Assembly: GCF_001983175.1 (NCBI RefSeq)
Contig: NZ_MNPW01000013.1
Span: 1-64,000, forward strand
Source of the DNA: Pseudomonas cedrina subsp. cedrina
Lineage (GTDB): Bacteria; Pseudomonadota; Gammaproteobacteria; Pseudomonadales; Pseudomonadaceae
Length of the DNA stretch: 64,000 nucleotides
Direction of reading: 5' to 3'
The notes under the pieces were generated by a model, which did not search any database, was not told the DNA's origin, and was given only the letters and a program-made list of their open reading frames with translations. A program made the position numbers and the translations under genes. Within the stretch, counting starts at the first letter, position 1. The number at the start of each line of letters is the position of its first letter. Below, piece after piece: positions 44,576 to 53,197 of the stretch.

Positions 44576-44845
44576 ATGACCTCCATTCTGGCAGTGTCGG
44601 ATATTTTAGGTCCATGGAGTGGCGATACCCCCACAGGACTCATTCAGCGTTGCAGGGAGGCATGGGACACACCTCTAGAGAATTTGAATGATCTTATGGT
44701 CGCTACTTTTTTGAATCAGAATATCGCGACGGAACACTTGCTGATTGAGGCGAAGCGTCGCATGAGAGACTAGGAACGAGATGAAACCGAGTACTTCGAC
44801 GGCCAGCTTCTCGAAGCTATCGAGCGCTTGCAATCCGGGGAGTAA
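44576..44845 (+). pseudogene. CdiI-like immunity protein interrupted by an amber codon
   Basis: The frame reads GDTPTGLIQRCREAWDTPLE and DLMVATFLNQNIATEHLLIE, as in contact-dependent inhibition immunity proteins of the CdiI_2 type. A TAG at 44771-44773 stops it after 65 residues, but the same frame continues ERDETEYFDGQLLEAIERLQ and ends at a TAA, giving the acidic yYdGdLL ending expected of the family. A single base change explains the truncation. The ribosome binding site AAGG is seen upstream. Confidence 0.55.
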
Positions 44846-44952
44846 TTCATCCCGACAGTTTGTTACGCTCGACATGGACTATCTATATTGGGTCGCTTTC
44901 TGTCTCGCGCGACTGGCAGAGAACGTCGATAGCAGTTAGGAGCTAACCCACT

Positions 44953-45276
44953 TTGAATGTATTGTTCATCTGCGGCAAAAACCGCCTACGTAGTCCGACC
45001 GCCGAGCAACTTTTTGCTGATTGGTCGGGAGTTGAGACAGCATCGGCTGGTGTCAATAACGATGCGGATGTGCCTGTAAGCCAGGAGCTTCTAGGGTGGG
45101 CCGATCTCATTTTTGTTATGGAGCAAATCCATCGAAAGAAACTGACTGCTCGCTTCATCTCGGAGTTGGCCAATAAACGTATCATCTGTCTGAATATTTC
45201 GGATGATTACGAATACATGGCACCTGCTTTGATCAAGCTGCTGGAAGCGAGAGTCGGGCGTTATTTATCCTCCTGA
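44953..45276 (+). CDS. Low-molecular-weight protein tyrosine phosphatase-like protein
   Basis: A 107-residue protein starting with TTG at 44953, supported by AGGAGC 9 bp upstream. The phosphatase loop is intact: FICGKNRLRSPTAEQ, with Cys7 and Arg13 as C-x5-R and Ser14. Later ADLIFVMEQ corresponds to the usual family strand. It is shorter than classical LMW-PTPs but matches a set of short bacterial versions. The substrate is unknown. Confidence 0.75.
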   Translation: MNVLFICGKNRLRSPTAEQLFADWSGVETASAGVNNDADVPVSQELLGWADLIFVMEQIHRKKLTARFISELANKRIICLNISDDYEYMAPALIKLLEARVGRYLSS

Positions 45277-45318
45277 TGTTATGTTCGCCTGTGAGCCGTC
45301 TCTACCTGATCGGTCGAC

Positions 45319-45378
45319 TGACCGCTTTTGGCCGATTGCAGCCCTTCACGACAGGCAGTTATCGACCCATAATGGACA
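45319..45378. repeat. Imperfect palindromic repeat (REP-like)
   Basis: TGACCGCTTTTGGCCGATTG at the left is matched by an inverted, imperfect copy at the right (ATCGACCCATAATGGACA). The core CCGCTTNTGGCCGATT also occurs at the left of the 46326 repeat and, inverted, at the right of the 42816 repeat. A further degenerate form may lie near 44440-44510. These look like a family of intergenic repeats in this block. Confidence 0.5.
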
Positions 45379-45462
45379 TCATTTTGATACGAAGGCGGGC
45401 ATCGTCGTGTGAGTAGGTAGCCAGATGTGCCTGACGACTACAGAGCGTTCCGGCGCCCCCCT

Positions 45463-46251
45463 TCACCCCCAAGTTTCTTTCAGCACAGAGCGAAACAGTT
45501 CGGAAAGTAATGGCTCAACTTCTTTGCGTTCCCTACGGATCGGCTTGATGGTTTCAAGTCGATGCAATTCACGCTCAATAAATTGCTGGATGGGGATGAT
45601 CTGGGGCGATAGGCCCATCTCCGGAGACGCGCGCTTAATCACAAGTAAGTCATCAATAGCTTGCTGAAGCTCGGGCTCTCTTTCGATAACACCGCGCAGC
45701 TTGTCAAACTCTATGGGGGCGGGCGTATCAAACTGTTCCAGCCACCGCACCGATAACAAGGGGCGCAGTACGTAAAAGTATTTTTTCAGCGGTACCTGAG
45801 GGTTCTGCAAATATCCCCTATAGTTGGTTTTTGCCATGCTGCGATAATGGTAGATGCCACTCTCTACCGAATACACGTGCGGCAGTAACTCTTTAGCCCG
45901 CTCGTGAAAGGATCCAGAGTGTTCGTAAATGATGGTCGACTGCACCCACTCCACAAAGCCTGGGTTTGACTTCCAGAATAGCCTAAGCGCTTTTCGTAGA
46001 TCCCAGCCATTGATGTCCATGTCGTCAATGATCGGATACTCGATGACGTCGCGATGCTCCTCAAGGCCGACCGAGAGATACCACTCAGGTTTATTTACGT
46101 AGATGAAGCGTGCGTCGTAGTCGCTGTTGGGAGAGGCAAATCCCCAGGCGCGACTGCCAGACTCAACCGCTAAAAGAATTTTCACGTCATGCTCGTCCTC
46201 CGCGCGGCGTAGGCGGCTTCGAACCTCTTCCTGAACAGCCATAGAAACCAT
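45463..46251 (-). CDS. RlaP-like nucleotidyltransferase
   Basis: A 262-residue protein of the RlaP/PF10127 nucleotidyltransferase family. ESGSRAWGFASPNSDYDARF contains the GS (32-33) and D44/D46 pattern of polymerase-beta-type nucleotidyltransferases. The rest (GWDLRKALRLFWKSNPGFVEW, YVLRPLLSVRW) is typical of the family, which is associated with RNA repair in some species and with phage genomes in others. It is the only minus-strand gene between the two 186-bp repeats and has no repair partner nearby. Confidence 0.8.
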   Translation of the reverse strand: MVSMAVQEEVRSRLRRAEDEHDVKILLAVESGSRAWGFASPNSDYDARFIYVNKPEWYLSVGLEEHRDVIEYPIIDDMDINGWDLRKALRLFWKSNPGFVEWVQSTIIYEHSGSFHERAKELLPHVYSVESGIYHYRSMAKTNYRGYLQNPQVPLKKYFYVLRPLLSVRWLEQFDTPAPIEFDKLRGVIEREPELQQAIDDLLVIKRASPEMGLSPQIIPIQQFIERELHRLETIKPIRRERKEVEPLLSELFRSVLKETWG

Positions 46252-46325
46252 GAGCTAACTCTAACTAGATGATATTCGATTGCACGCTACTCATTCGGAG
46301 GCGGACTGTCCAGTGGGCCGCTTCT

Positions 46326-46510
46326 GGCCGATTGTGTTGAAAAAGTCGGTTTCCCAAAACACTCGAATATTAATGGATAAAAACACCTCTGTTGCACGCC
46401 GCTACGTGAAATCCGAGTCCTCAATCTACTGCCAGAAATTCAGATTTCAATCTCAGACGCGTACTTTTCTGGCGCGGAATTCGAAGCAGACTTTTTCAAC
46501 AGAATCTGCC
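46326..46510. repeat. MITE-like repeat, copy 2
   Basis: A 185-bp unit very similar to the one at 42816-43001 and in the same orientation, with the same inward-facing GTTGAAAAAGTC/GACTTTTTCAAC ends. It lies 57 bp from the stop of the RelE-type toxin gene. Together the copies form a 3.7-kb region flanked by direct repeats. Confidence 0.75.
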
Positions 46511-46566
46511 GACAACATCCAATCAACCCAGCCTACGGTAATTCACTCAGACTCACCCCAGCCCCC

Positions 46567-46869
46567 TCACCGAACCATCAACCCCACCCAATCCTCTGGC
46601 CAACTCTGCGCCTCATGCAACACCCTCAGCACCCGCACCCGATCATCATGCACGTCATACGCCGCAATATACGGCGTGCGATCAATCACCAGTTCCCGTG
46701 TCCCAACACACCGCCCAACCCGGCCACTTTCCGGAAACACCGTCAGCCGCTGCGTTTGCTCTGCTATACGCGTGTCTATCTCGATTGCAGCTCGCGGATT
46801 GTCCTGTTCGATAAAGTCAAAGATCCCATCACGATCGTCCAAGGCCAGCGGTGTCCACTCCAGCCTCAC
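46567..46869 (-). CDS. RelE/ParE-family toxin
   Basis: A 100-residue RelE/ParE-type protein. Landmarks are WTPLALDDRDGIFDFIEQ, FPESGRVGR and LRVLHEAQSWPEDW. Family members inhibit translation or DNA gyrase. It overlaps the RelB/DinJ-type antitoxin by 4 bp, antitoxin first. The pair would help to keep the ICE in the population. Confidence 0.85.
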   Translation of the reverse strand: MRLEWTPLALDDRDGIFDFIEQDNPRAAIEIDTRIAEQTQRLTVFPESGRVGRCVGTRELVIDRTPYIAAYDVHDDRVRVLRVLHEAQSWPEDWVGLMVR

Positions 46870-47177
46870 ACGTCACCACCTTCCGACAGCTTGCGCTGGG
46901 CGTTGGCGCGGCGCTTGGCGAAGTGGGCTTCGACGTTTTCGGCGGGGATGGCGGGGCGGGGGTCGTCGAGGGCTTCCTGGACTTTGGCGCGGAACCAGGC
47001 GTCGTAGGCGACGGGGTCGGCGGTGAAGCCAAAGGGCAGGGCTCCTTCGTTGGCGACGCGGGTGAGCAGGATGCGCACGGCGTCGGAGACTGTGAGGCCG
47101 AGGTGGTTGAGTACCGCAGTCGCACGATCTTTGATGTCCGGGTCGATGCGGGTCTGGATCAGGGCGTTGCTGGCCAT
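46866..47177 (-). CDS. RelB/DinJ-family antitoxin
   Basis: A 103-residue antitoxin with the DinJ/RelB pattern TRIDPDIKDRATAVLNHLG, VSDAVRILLTRVANEGALPF. The start MASNALIQ at 47177 is preferred over a longer frame to 47237 because it begins right at the ribbon-helix-helix domain. As in other such pairs it probably represses its own operon. It lies between the VirB4-like gene and the 3.7-kb repeat-bounded block. Confidence 0.85.
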   Translation of the reverse strand: MASNALIQTRIDPDIKDRATAVLNHLGLTVSDAVRILLTRVANEGALPFGFTADPVAYDAWFRAKVQEALDDPRPAIPAENVEAHFAKRRANAQRKLSEGGDV

Positions 47178-47242
47178 GGTTGCGATTCCTATGCGGGGTT
47201 TGCCTAGAATGTAATTCAAGTGCATGACAAGTTCCATGGCCG

Positions 47243-49966
47243 TTAGTCCGTCTCAGGTAAGTTGATGCTCATGGGGACGATGCCGCGTGAGCGGTCCAGT
47301 TGGGTGGCCATCGCGATCGCGGCGGCGAGTTCGTCGATGTCCATTTGCTGCATCAGTTGGTGGCGTCGATGTTTTTCTTCCGGTTCGGTCATCGCCAGGG
47401 CCAGATACAGGCTGGGCGGGACAGCCCGGAACAGCACTTCCATCGATTTGGAAAGAATCACGCCTTCTGAGAATTTGCCGGTTTCCTTGCGGGCCGAGCG
47501 CATCAAGGTTTTTTGCGCGGGGGTCAGGCGGCGAAAGCGCGCAATCTTTTCCACTTCGTCGGGCGGCATGCTCAGGCAGATCCACCATTCGATCATGTTC
47601 AACATGGGTTCGGCCGCCTTGGGCAGGTCATCGAGGTTCTGCGTGGCCAGCCAGAACCAGGCGCCGAGCTTGCGCCACATTTTGGTGATCTTGACCACGT
47701 AGGGCGCAAGCAGCGGGTTCTTGGTGATGATGTGGCCTTCGTCGGTGACGTTGATGATGGGCCGCCCGAGCATCTGGTCGCGCTCGGCCAGGTTGTTGAC
47801 GGTAGTGATGAGCGAGAGGTAAGCGATCGACAACTGCGCGCTGTAGCCCTCTCGGGCATAGGTGGCGAGGTCGAGCAGGGTGATGTCGGCTTCTGGCCAG
47901 GGCGAGCCGGCGCGGTTGAACAGCTCGCCATCGCTGCCTTGGCAGAACAGGTCCATGGCATCGGCCATTTCTTCAAGTCGAACACGGCGTAGCGCCGGTA
48001 AATCCGGTTGCTTGGCGAGGGTTCGAAGGGCGTTGCGAATGTCTTCGGTGAGTACTGCGCGGTTTTCGTGCGCACACAGGTGCGCGGCGTCCAGGATGCT
48101 TTGGCGAACCAAACTGCGGTCGGCGCGGGTCAGGCGCTGTTCTTCCTTGTCTTCGCCGCCGGTAATCATCAGTCGGGCGGTGATTTCCAACTCGCCCAGC
48201 ACATCGCGTTCGTCGGGCTCTTCCTGATCCTCCTCACCGAGGTTGACATCATTGGGCCGGTCGACCAGCCGTGCCGCGTCGGCAAATGGCGCCAGGCTCA
48301 CTCCCGTTCCAGGCGCGAGTTTGATCCGATGCACACGCAAGCCCAGGCGCTGAGCAAACTCGGCAAACAGGCCAAAGCTGTTGCCGGCTTCGACAATAAA
48401 CAAGCGAGGCCGGTAGATCGCAGTGACTTGGGTGAGCAGGTTGTTGAGGGTCGCGGATTTGCCCGAGCCCGTGGGGCCAAACAGAAAAAGGTGGGCGTTC
48501 ATTTGCCGGTCACGGGGGTTAAGTGGATCAAATTGGATCAGCCCGCCACCTCGGTTGAACAGGGTAATGCCGGGGTGCCCGGTCCCTTCGCTGCGCCCCC
48601 ACACCGGGGCCAGGTTGGCCACGTGCTGGGCGAACATCAGTTGGCTGTACCAGTTGCGCTTATCCAGGTCGGGATCGAATACACCGGGTAGCCAGCGCAG
48701 GTAGCTGTTGAGTGGGGCGACTTCGTCCTCTTCCAACACCGGCAGCAACCCCGCATTGAGCAGTGCGTTGTTCAGTTGCAGGCCATGGGCGTCGAGTTCT
48801 GCCAGGTCGCGACCGCGCAGATAAAACACCATCGCGGCACGATACAGCTTGTGATCGCGCCCAATCAGCGTGCGGGCGTGTTCGACATCTTCGCGGGTCT
48901 GCTGTGAGTCGAGGGTGTCGCCGACCGACTTGTGGCAGAGGTGGTTGAGCTGCGCTTCCAGCCGGTCTTGGGGGGTGACGATCAATGTCAGGCAGAACGT
49001 TGTGCCCTGGGGCAGTTGCTCGAAGACCGCGTTAAGTGAGTCGCCTTTGGCGGTTTCGCCGGTCAGATGACCGATGGCGGGTGGGCTGCGCAGTCGGTCC
49101 ACGGTGATAACGCGGTGGGGCATGTCGTCGAACCACCACACGCTGCGTGCAGCATCCGAGCGGGGTTGGCGCACGAACAGGCGTTGGGCGAAGTCGGTGC
49201 CGCTTGCCAGTGCATCCTCTGCTCCACTGGAGTCAGTGTCAGTCAGTTCAAAGAAACGTCGACGTGCTTGAGCATCCGACCCCAATAAGCCCGCAGCGGG
49301 ATTGAACCAACGCACTAACCAGCCATGAATCGCCGCCTCATCCATGGGGCTGGCGCGGATGCCAGCGTTGGCCAGGCTCCCCGTCAGGCGCTCGCACACG
49401 GTCGAAAGTTCTGCTTCAGGTGCGCGCCGGTAGCGCAGCCGCTCGCCGCGAGCTCTGCGGTAAACCACCAGGCGCGTGCGGCGTTTTTGGGCTCGCCAGG
49501 GCAGGTGGGTGACGGTGCAGTCTTCGAACAACCCATCGGGTGTGCTCACGGCGTGAAGGTGATGTGCCATCGAGCGCAGATAGAACGCGGTGAAGGCGCT
49601 GTCCTGGGCACGTGGCTGAACATAGCTGCGCAAATCGTGCAGGTAGCCGTCCCAATCGGTTTCGGTCTGGGCGTAAAGCTGAATGACCCACGGGTGCTGA
49701 TCCAGTTCATCGAAGCTGTCTTGTAGTGCGTTTTCCAGGGTGTCGCGTATCTGCTCAAGCCACTCGGCTTCGCGGCCTTCCGTGCCGATCGTGCTCAGCT
49801 CGAAAAACGCGGCGGCGGATTGGCCGTCTTCCAGCAGCAGACTTTGTGAATCGGGCAGGTATTCGACCCAGGGTAAAAGATCGACAAACGACGGCGGCGC
49901 GGCGTACAGGCGCTGTTCGTCTGCGCGCGTGGCCGGGGTCGGTGATTTGTGCGGAAATGCTTTCAT
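47243..49966 (-). CDS. VirB4/TraC-like conjugative ATPase (TIGR03744)
   Basis: A 907-residue ATPase of the PFL_4706 family, powering pilus assembly and substrate transfer. The Walker A motif GPTGSGKS is near residues 496-503, followed by FIVEAGNSFGLF; the C-terminal ATPase part has INVTDEGHIITKNPLLAPYV and WLATQNLDDLP. The size fits. It starts inside the stop of the TIGR03751 lipoprotein gene (1-bp overlap). Downstream genes usually following (a TIGR03757-type gene) are not present; a toxin-antitoxin pair is next. Confidence 0.9.
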   Translation of the reverse strand: MKAFPHKSPTPATRADEQRLYAAPPSFVDLLPWVEYLPDSQSLLLEDGQSAAAFFELSTIGTEGREAEWLEQIRDTLENALQDSFDELDQHPWVIQLYAQTETDWDGYLHDLRSYVQPRAQDSAFTAFYLRSMAHHLHAVSTPDGLFEDCTVTHLPWRAQKRRTRLVVYRRARGERLRYRRAPEAELSTVCERLTGSLANAGIRASPMDEAAIHGWLVRWFNPAAGLLGSDAQARRRFFELTDTDSSGAEDALASGTDFAQRLFVRQPRSDAARSVWWFDDMPHRVITVDRLRSPPAIGHLTGETAKGDSLNAVFEQLPQGTTFCLTLIVTPQDRLEAQLNHLCHKSVGDTLDSQQTREDVEHARTLIGRDHKLYRAAMVFYLRGRDLAELDAHGLQLNNALLNAGLLPVLEEDEVAPLNSYLRWLPGVFDPDLDKRNWYSQLMFAQHVANLAPVWGRSEGTGHPGITLFNRGGGLIQFDPLNPRDRQMNAHLFLFGPTGSGKSATLNNLLTQVTAIYRPRLFIVEAGNSFGLFAEFAQRLGLRVHRIKLAPGTGVSLAPFADAARLVDRPNDVNLGEEDQEEPDERDVLGELEITARLMITGGEDKEEQRLTRADRSLVRQSILDAAHLCAHENRAVLTEDIRNALRTLAKQPDLPALRRVRLEEMADAMDLFCQGSDGELFNRAGSPWPEADITLLDLATYAREGYSAQLSIAYLSLITTVNNLAERDQMLGRPIINVTDEGHIITKNPLLAPYVVKITKMWRKLGAWFWLATQNLDDLPKAAEPMLNMIEWWICLSMPPDEVEKIARFRRLTPAQKTLMRSARKETGKFSEGVILSKSMEVLFRAVPPSLYLALAMTEPEEKHRRHQLMQQMDIDELAAAIAMATQLDRSRGIVPMSINLPETD

Positions 49967-50382
49967 CAGTAATCGTCTACGCGCTCGCCGGGCAACGCGT
50001 AGTGCACGCGTTGATGCAGCGCAAACACCGTGCTGTAGCCGGGTACCGGCACCGGTTCACTGCCGGCCAGATGGGCAAAAACGTACATCACCAGGTCCGG
50101 GTTGGGCAGACGCTTGAACTGGCGATAGATCTCGGTTTGCGCAGAGCGGGTGTAGGCGCCCTGATCGACCACCACGTCGTCGGCCAGCAGCGGTCGGCGC
50201 AGTGTCTGCCGGGCCTCCAGCAGTGCTCGACTCGACAGTCCAGGTTGGCCGCCGGTTTGCTGGCTCCAGATGTCCCGCATCGTTGCGTCACCGTGGGGCA
50301 ACAGCGTCTGTGCATCGGTTGCGCAACCACTCAACAGCAGCGCGCCGCACACGCCAGCCACCCTAGTCCAATTCCACGGCAT
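49966..50382 (-). CDS. ICE lipoprotein (TIGR03751 family)
   Basis: A 138-residue lipoprotein: signal segment VAGVCGALLLSGCA with the lipidated cysteine in LLSGC, followed by a short periplasmic domain ending PVPVPGYSTVFALHQRVHYA. It resembles the TraV-like lipoprotein of other T4SS core complexes. The start MPWNWTRV at 50382 is chosen because it directly precedes the signal and overlaps the previous gene by 20 bp. Confidence 0.8.
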   Translation of the reverse strand: MPWNWTRVAGVCGALLLSGCATDAQTLLPHGDATMRDIWSQQTGGQPGLSSRALLEARQTLRRPLLADDVVVDQGAYTRSAQTEIYRQFKRLPNPDLVMYVFAHLAGSEPVPVPGYSTVFALHQRVHYALPGERVDDY

Positions 50383-51727
50383 ATTGATTGCCTCCCCGCT
50401 GGTGATCGACCCGGCGTCCGCTTGGGTTGTAATCGACGTTGATCGCTTTTTCGATATGCACGGCCACCTTCGCGCCCGGCTGCACATACACCGCGGCAAA
50501 CGCCTGGCCATAGAGTTTGTTGACCCACTGCGCCATCTCCTGCACGCCGCTCGACAGCATGCGGCCGAGCGCTTCATTGCTGGTGATGCCCACGGTCCCC
50601 AGCGGATTGCCCGGGCTCAGGTAGGTGGTGCTGTTGTTGCCCTGGATCAGCGCGGCCGCGCCGGCGCCGGCAGCGGTGATGAGTGCCTGGGAACCCAGGT
50701 ACTGCCGGGCGTTGCTGCGTCGCTCGCCGGTGACGCAGGGCACGCCGTAGGGATCGCTGATCCAGCCCAGGCCCTGGCGCATGTTGCCGCTGCTCTGTTC
50801 GCTTTCGGGTTCGCGCTGGGTGGTTTTGGAGGGCACGGTGCGCACCGTGCCGTCGTGAAAGACGAAGGTCAGCGAGCGAACCTGCCCTCGGACGCAGGAC
50901 AGGGTCCAGTCGCCCGACGCCGTGCCGCTGACGACGGCACCGGCCACGTCCGGCAAGTCGATGCCGTTGGCGGTCAGATTGTCCGGTCCGATCAGTACCT
51001 TGAAGGGGTAGGGGTCATTGACGGTGCCGTCCACGGGCACGCGGCCGATGAGTGCGGTCATCGCCACCGACCCCATAAGGGTGGCGTTTGCCGGAACGGT
51101 GTAGACCGGTTTCAACGGCGGCTTGCTGTCGGTGGCGAGGGGGGCGGCCGAAGGTGCCAGCGGTTTTTGCGCCGCATTCAGTGCAGAGGCCACACTCAAT
51201 GGATTGCGCTGGGAGGGGCTGATGTCGCGTCCATCCTGGGGCTCGATCCATACCAGGCGGTCGCTGCTGAAGCGCTGTTGGTCGGCGTCCTCCAGGCCAA
51301 GGCCGGGCGGTAGGTCCGAGCCTGACAGGGTGTCCAGACGTTGTTGCAGGTCCTGCAACAACTGGCTGGTTTGGCGCTGGGATTCGCTGGCTTGATCGCG
51401 GCCGTCGTCCAGCGCGTTTTGGATGCGCTGCTCGAGAGTGTCTTCGCGCTGGCGCAGCCGTTCGTTTTCGCTCTTTTGCTGCTGGTTGGTCCGGAGAGCA
51501 CCCTGCAACTCGCGGCGCAGCTGTTTGACCTGGGCCACCAGGGTTGCAACGGTGTCCTGGGGGGTATCGCCCTCAATGCCCAGGGCTTGCATCTCGTTCT
51601 GGGTAAGCGGGTCGACCGGATTATTCCCCGCCTCGTTACGGGGCGATCCGGCCTGCTTCACCACGACATACAGCACGAGGATGGCAAACGGCAGCATCAG
51701 CCATTTGAGCAGGCCATTACTTTTCAT
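50363..51727 (-). CDS. TraB/VirB10-like core-complex protein (TIGR03752)
   Basis: A 454-residue protein with an N-terminal membrane segment (LPFAILVLYVVVKQAG), a coiled coil at about 70-150 (VAQVKQLRRELQG, RLRQREDTLEQ), and a C-terminal domain with GITSNEALGRMLSSGVQEMA and KVAVHIEKAI. It belongs to the PFL_4705 family and connects inner and outer membrane in the transfer channel. The ATG at 51727 overlaps the TIGR03749 stop by 11 bp; a GTG at 51733 is an alternative. Confidence 0.85.
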   Translation of the reverse strand: MKSNGLLKWLMLPFAILVLYVVVKQAGSPRNEAGNNPVDPLTQNEMQALGIEGDTPQDTVATLVAQVKQLRRELQGALRTNQQQKSENERLRQREDTLEQRIQNALDDGRDQASESQRQTSQLLQDLQQRLDTLSGSDLPPGLGLEDADQQRFSSDRLVWIEPQDGRDISPSQRNPLSVASALNAAQKPLAPSAAPLATDSKPPLKPVYTVPANATLMGSVAMTALIGRVPVDGTVNDPYPFKVLIGPDNLTANGIDLPDVAGAVVSGTASGDWTLSCVRGQVRSLTFVFHDGTVRTVPSKTTQREPESEQSSGNMRQGLGWISDPYGVPCVTGERRSNARQYLGSQALITAAGAGAAALIQGNNSTTYLSPGNPLGTVGITSNEALGRMLSSGVQEMAQWVNKLYGQAFAAVYVQPGAKVAVHIEKAINVDYNPSGRRVDHQRGGNQYAVELD

Positions 51728-52541
51728 CGCCACGCCTCCCGGAGAGGTTGCTGGCGGCGTCTACCGGGTCGATCGCCGGTAACAGTGATTCGGCCAAGCC
51801 GTGGTCACGGGTGACCAGGTACAGCACGGTGGTGTCGGTACTTTGTCCCTTGGGCCCCACGTTGGAATGCTGAAAGGTCGCGCTGACGAAGTCGCCTTGC
51901 AGCAGGCGTGGGTCGAGTTCGATCCAGTCTGGTGAGGTATTGCGCAGACGCACGGCGGTCACCCACAGGTTTTCGAGTTGCCAGGCGGCCAGGGCGCGGA
52001 AGGCGATGGGGCGTTCAGGCAGCAACGTGGCGAGTGGCAAGTCACGGTTCAGCGGCACCGCACGTATGCCGGGTACGGGCTCAAGGGTCCGCAAGGGCGC
52101 ATACAGGCTTTGTGCGGCGTAGCGAGTCAGGGTCACCGGGACAGGTGTGGGCGGGTTTGCTGCATCGTCAAGGGATTGCTTAAGGCGGGCAGGCTCGATG
52201 ATGCGAATGGGTTCGACGGGCGTATCCCCGGCAGAGGAGGGATCTGCGGCAATATCCAGCAGAATCACCCGCCCGTCATCTGCGTCCTGCAGCTGCAGGC
52301 GGCTGGGCGTGATGGGCTCGTTCGCGAGCAAATACACCGCGCCACCGGCAATTTGCACGCGCAGTTTGCCTTGCAGCGACTCGGGCAAACCGACGCGTAC
52401 ATTGCGATCAAGAAAGATCACCCGTTCTTCGCCAACCCGCAACGGCACGGCCAGTGGCAGGCGCTCCCAGCGCAGCAGCTCCACTGCGTGGGTTGCAGGC
52501 ATGAAAAGTACCCCCAGACCGCTGAGCAGCAATGCCTTCAT
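51717..52541 (-). CDS. ICE protein, PFL_4704 family (TIGR03749)
   Basis: A 274-residue exported protein with a signal peptide (MKALLLSGLGVLFMPATHA), then ELLRWERLPLAVPLRVGEER, typical of TraK-like secretin-type components of T4SS. It overlaps both neighbours by 4 and 11 bp. Cellular location: periplasm/outer membrane. Confidence 0.85.
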   Translation of the reverse strand: MKALLLSGLGVLFMPATHAVELLRWERLPLAVPLRVGEERVIFLDRNVRVGLPESLQGKLRVQIAGGAVYLLANEPITPSRLQLQDADDGRVILLDIAADPSSAGDTPVEPIRIIEPARLKQSLDDAANPPTPVPVTLTRYAAQSLYAPLRTLEPVPGIRAVPLNRDLPLATLLPERPIAFRALAAWQLENLWVTAVRLRNTSPDWIELDPRLLQGDFVSATFQHSNVGPKGQSTDTTVLYLVTRDHGLAESLLPAIDPVDAASNLSGRRGDEK

Positions 52542-53197
52542 GGAGAGGTCGCCCCCTGCAATACTGAGCTGGCGCGGTTGATGCGTTGCGGCAGTTGGCT
52601 AAAGCAGTCCAATGCCAGCCCGAACGGATTGAGCTCCGGATCAATGTCCAGTCGCACCACTTTCAGGGAGTAGCGCACCAGCGCGCGCTTGACCTGTTCC
52701 GCGCCGAAATACTCATCGGCGTTCAGGTCCAGCGTGACAACCCAGTCGTCAGCCGAGACCACTTGCACCCGCGTCGTCGGCGCCTCCCCATAACCGCGCC
52801 CTGGAATTTCGTAGACCCCGCGCACCCGTTGACGCAACTCACCACTCTCGCGGCGCCGCGCCGCATCGTCATCCAGGTACGCCTTGCAGCCGGGCGTGAG
52901 GTAACTCGACAGCGCGCGGATGGCACGCGGATAGTCCTCATCCCCGTTGCTCGGCCAGCGATTGAGCTGCTGGAAAATGTAGAAGGCAAATGCATACACC
53001 GTGGAGGGCGGCACTTCCCACCATTTGCGCACACTGCCTGAGCGCAGGTCCGGCGGGATGTGAAGGGTCAAATCCCGTGGCGCGTTCCACCAGCCAACGG
53101 CCAACAGGATCGCGATCAACAGCAACGCCGCGCAGCCCGCACGCAGGGTGCGGACATGGGTCTGCAGGTGCGAGACTTCATTTTTGAAGCGGCTCAT
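52538..53197 (-). CDS. ICE protein, PFL_4703 family (TIGR03746, DUF2895)
   Basis: A 219-residue inner-membrane protein with one N-terminal segment (GCAALLLIAILLAVGWW) and a periplasmic domain (WWEVPPSTVYAFAFYIFQQL, RYSLKVVRLDIDPELNPFG), resembling TraE/VirB8-type components. The start MSRFKNE overlaps the TIGR03750 stop by ATGA, which decides it against longer frames up to 53488. Confidence 0.85.
   Translation of the reverse strand: MSRFKNEVSHLQTHVRTLRAGCAALLLIAILLAVGWWNAPRDLTLHIPPDLRSGSVRKWWEVPPSTVYAFAFYIFQQLNRWPSNGDEDYPRAIRALSSYLTPGCKAYLDDDAARRRESGELRQRVRGVYEIPGRGYGEAPTTRVQVVSADDWVVTLDLNADEYFGAEQVKRALVRYSLKVVRLDIDPELNPFGLALDCFSQLPQRINRASSVLQGATSP

Noticed and set aside
46280..47026. 248-aa plus-strand frame over the repeat and toxin genes
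   Set aside because: Runs antisense through the toxin-antitoxin pair and the repeat, with no domain and a tail of Arg/Gly repeats.
48008..48691. Plus-strand frame opposite the VirB4-like ATPase
   Set aside because: Antisense shadow of the ATPase region; the protein has no recognisable domain.
50270..51313. 347-aa plus-strand frame opposite the TIGR03752 gene
   Set aside because: Shadow frame; low-complexity composition (runs of Gly, Ala, Val, His) typical of reverse translation of GC-rich genes.
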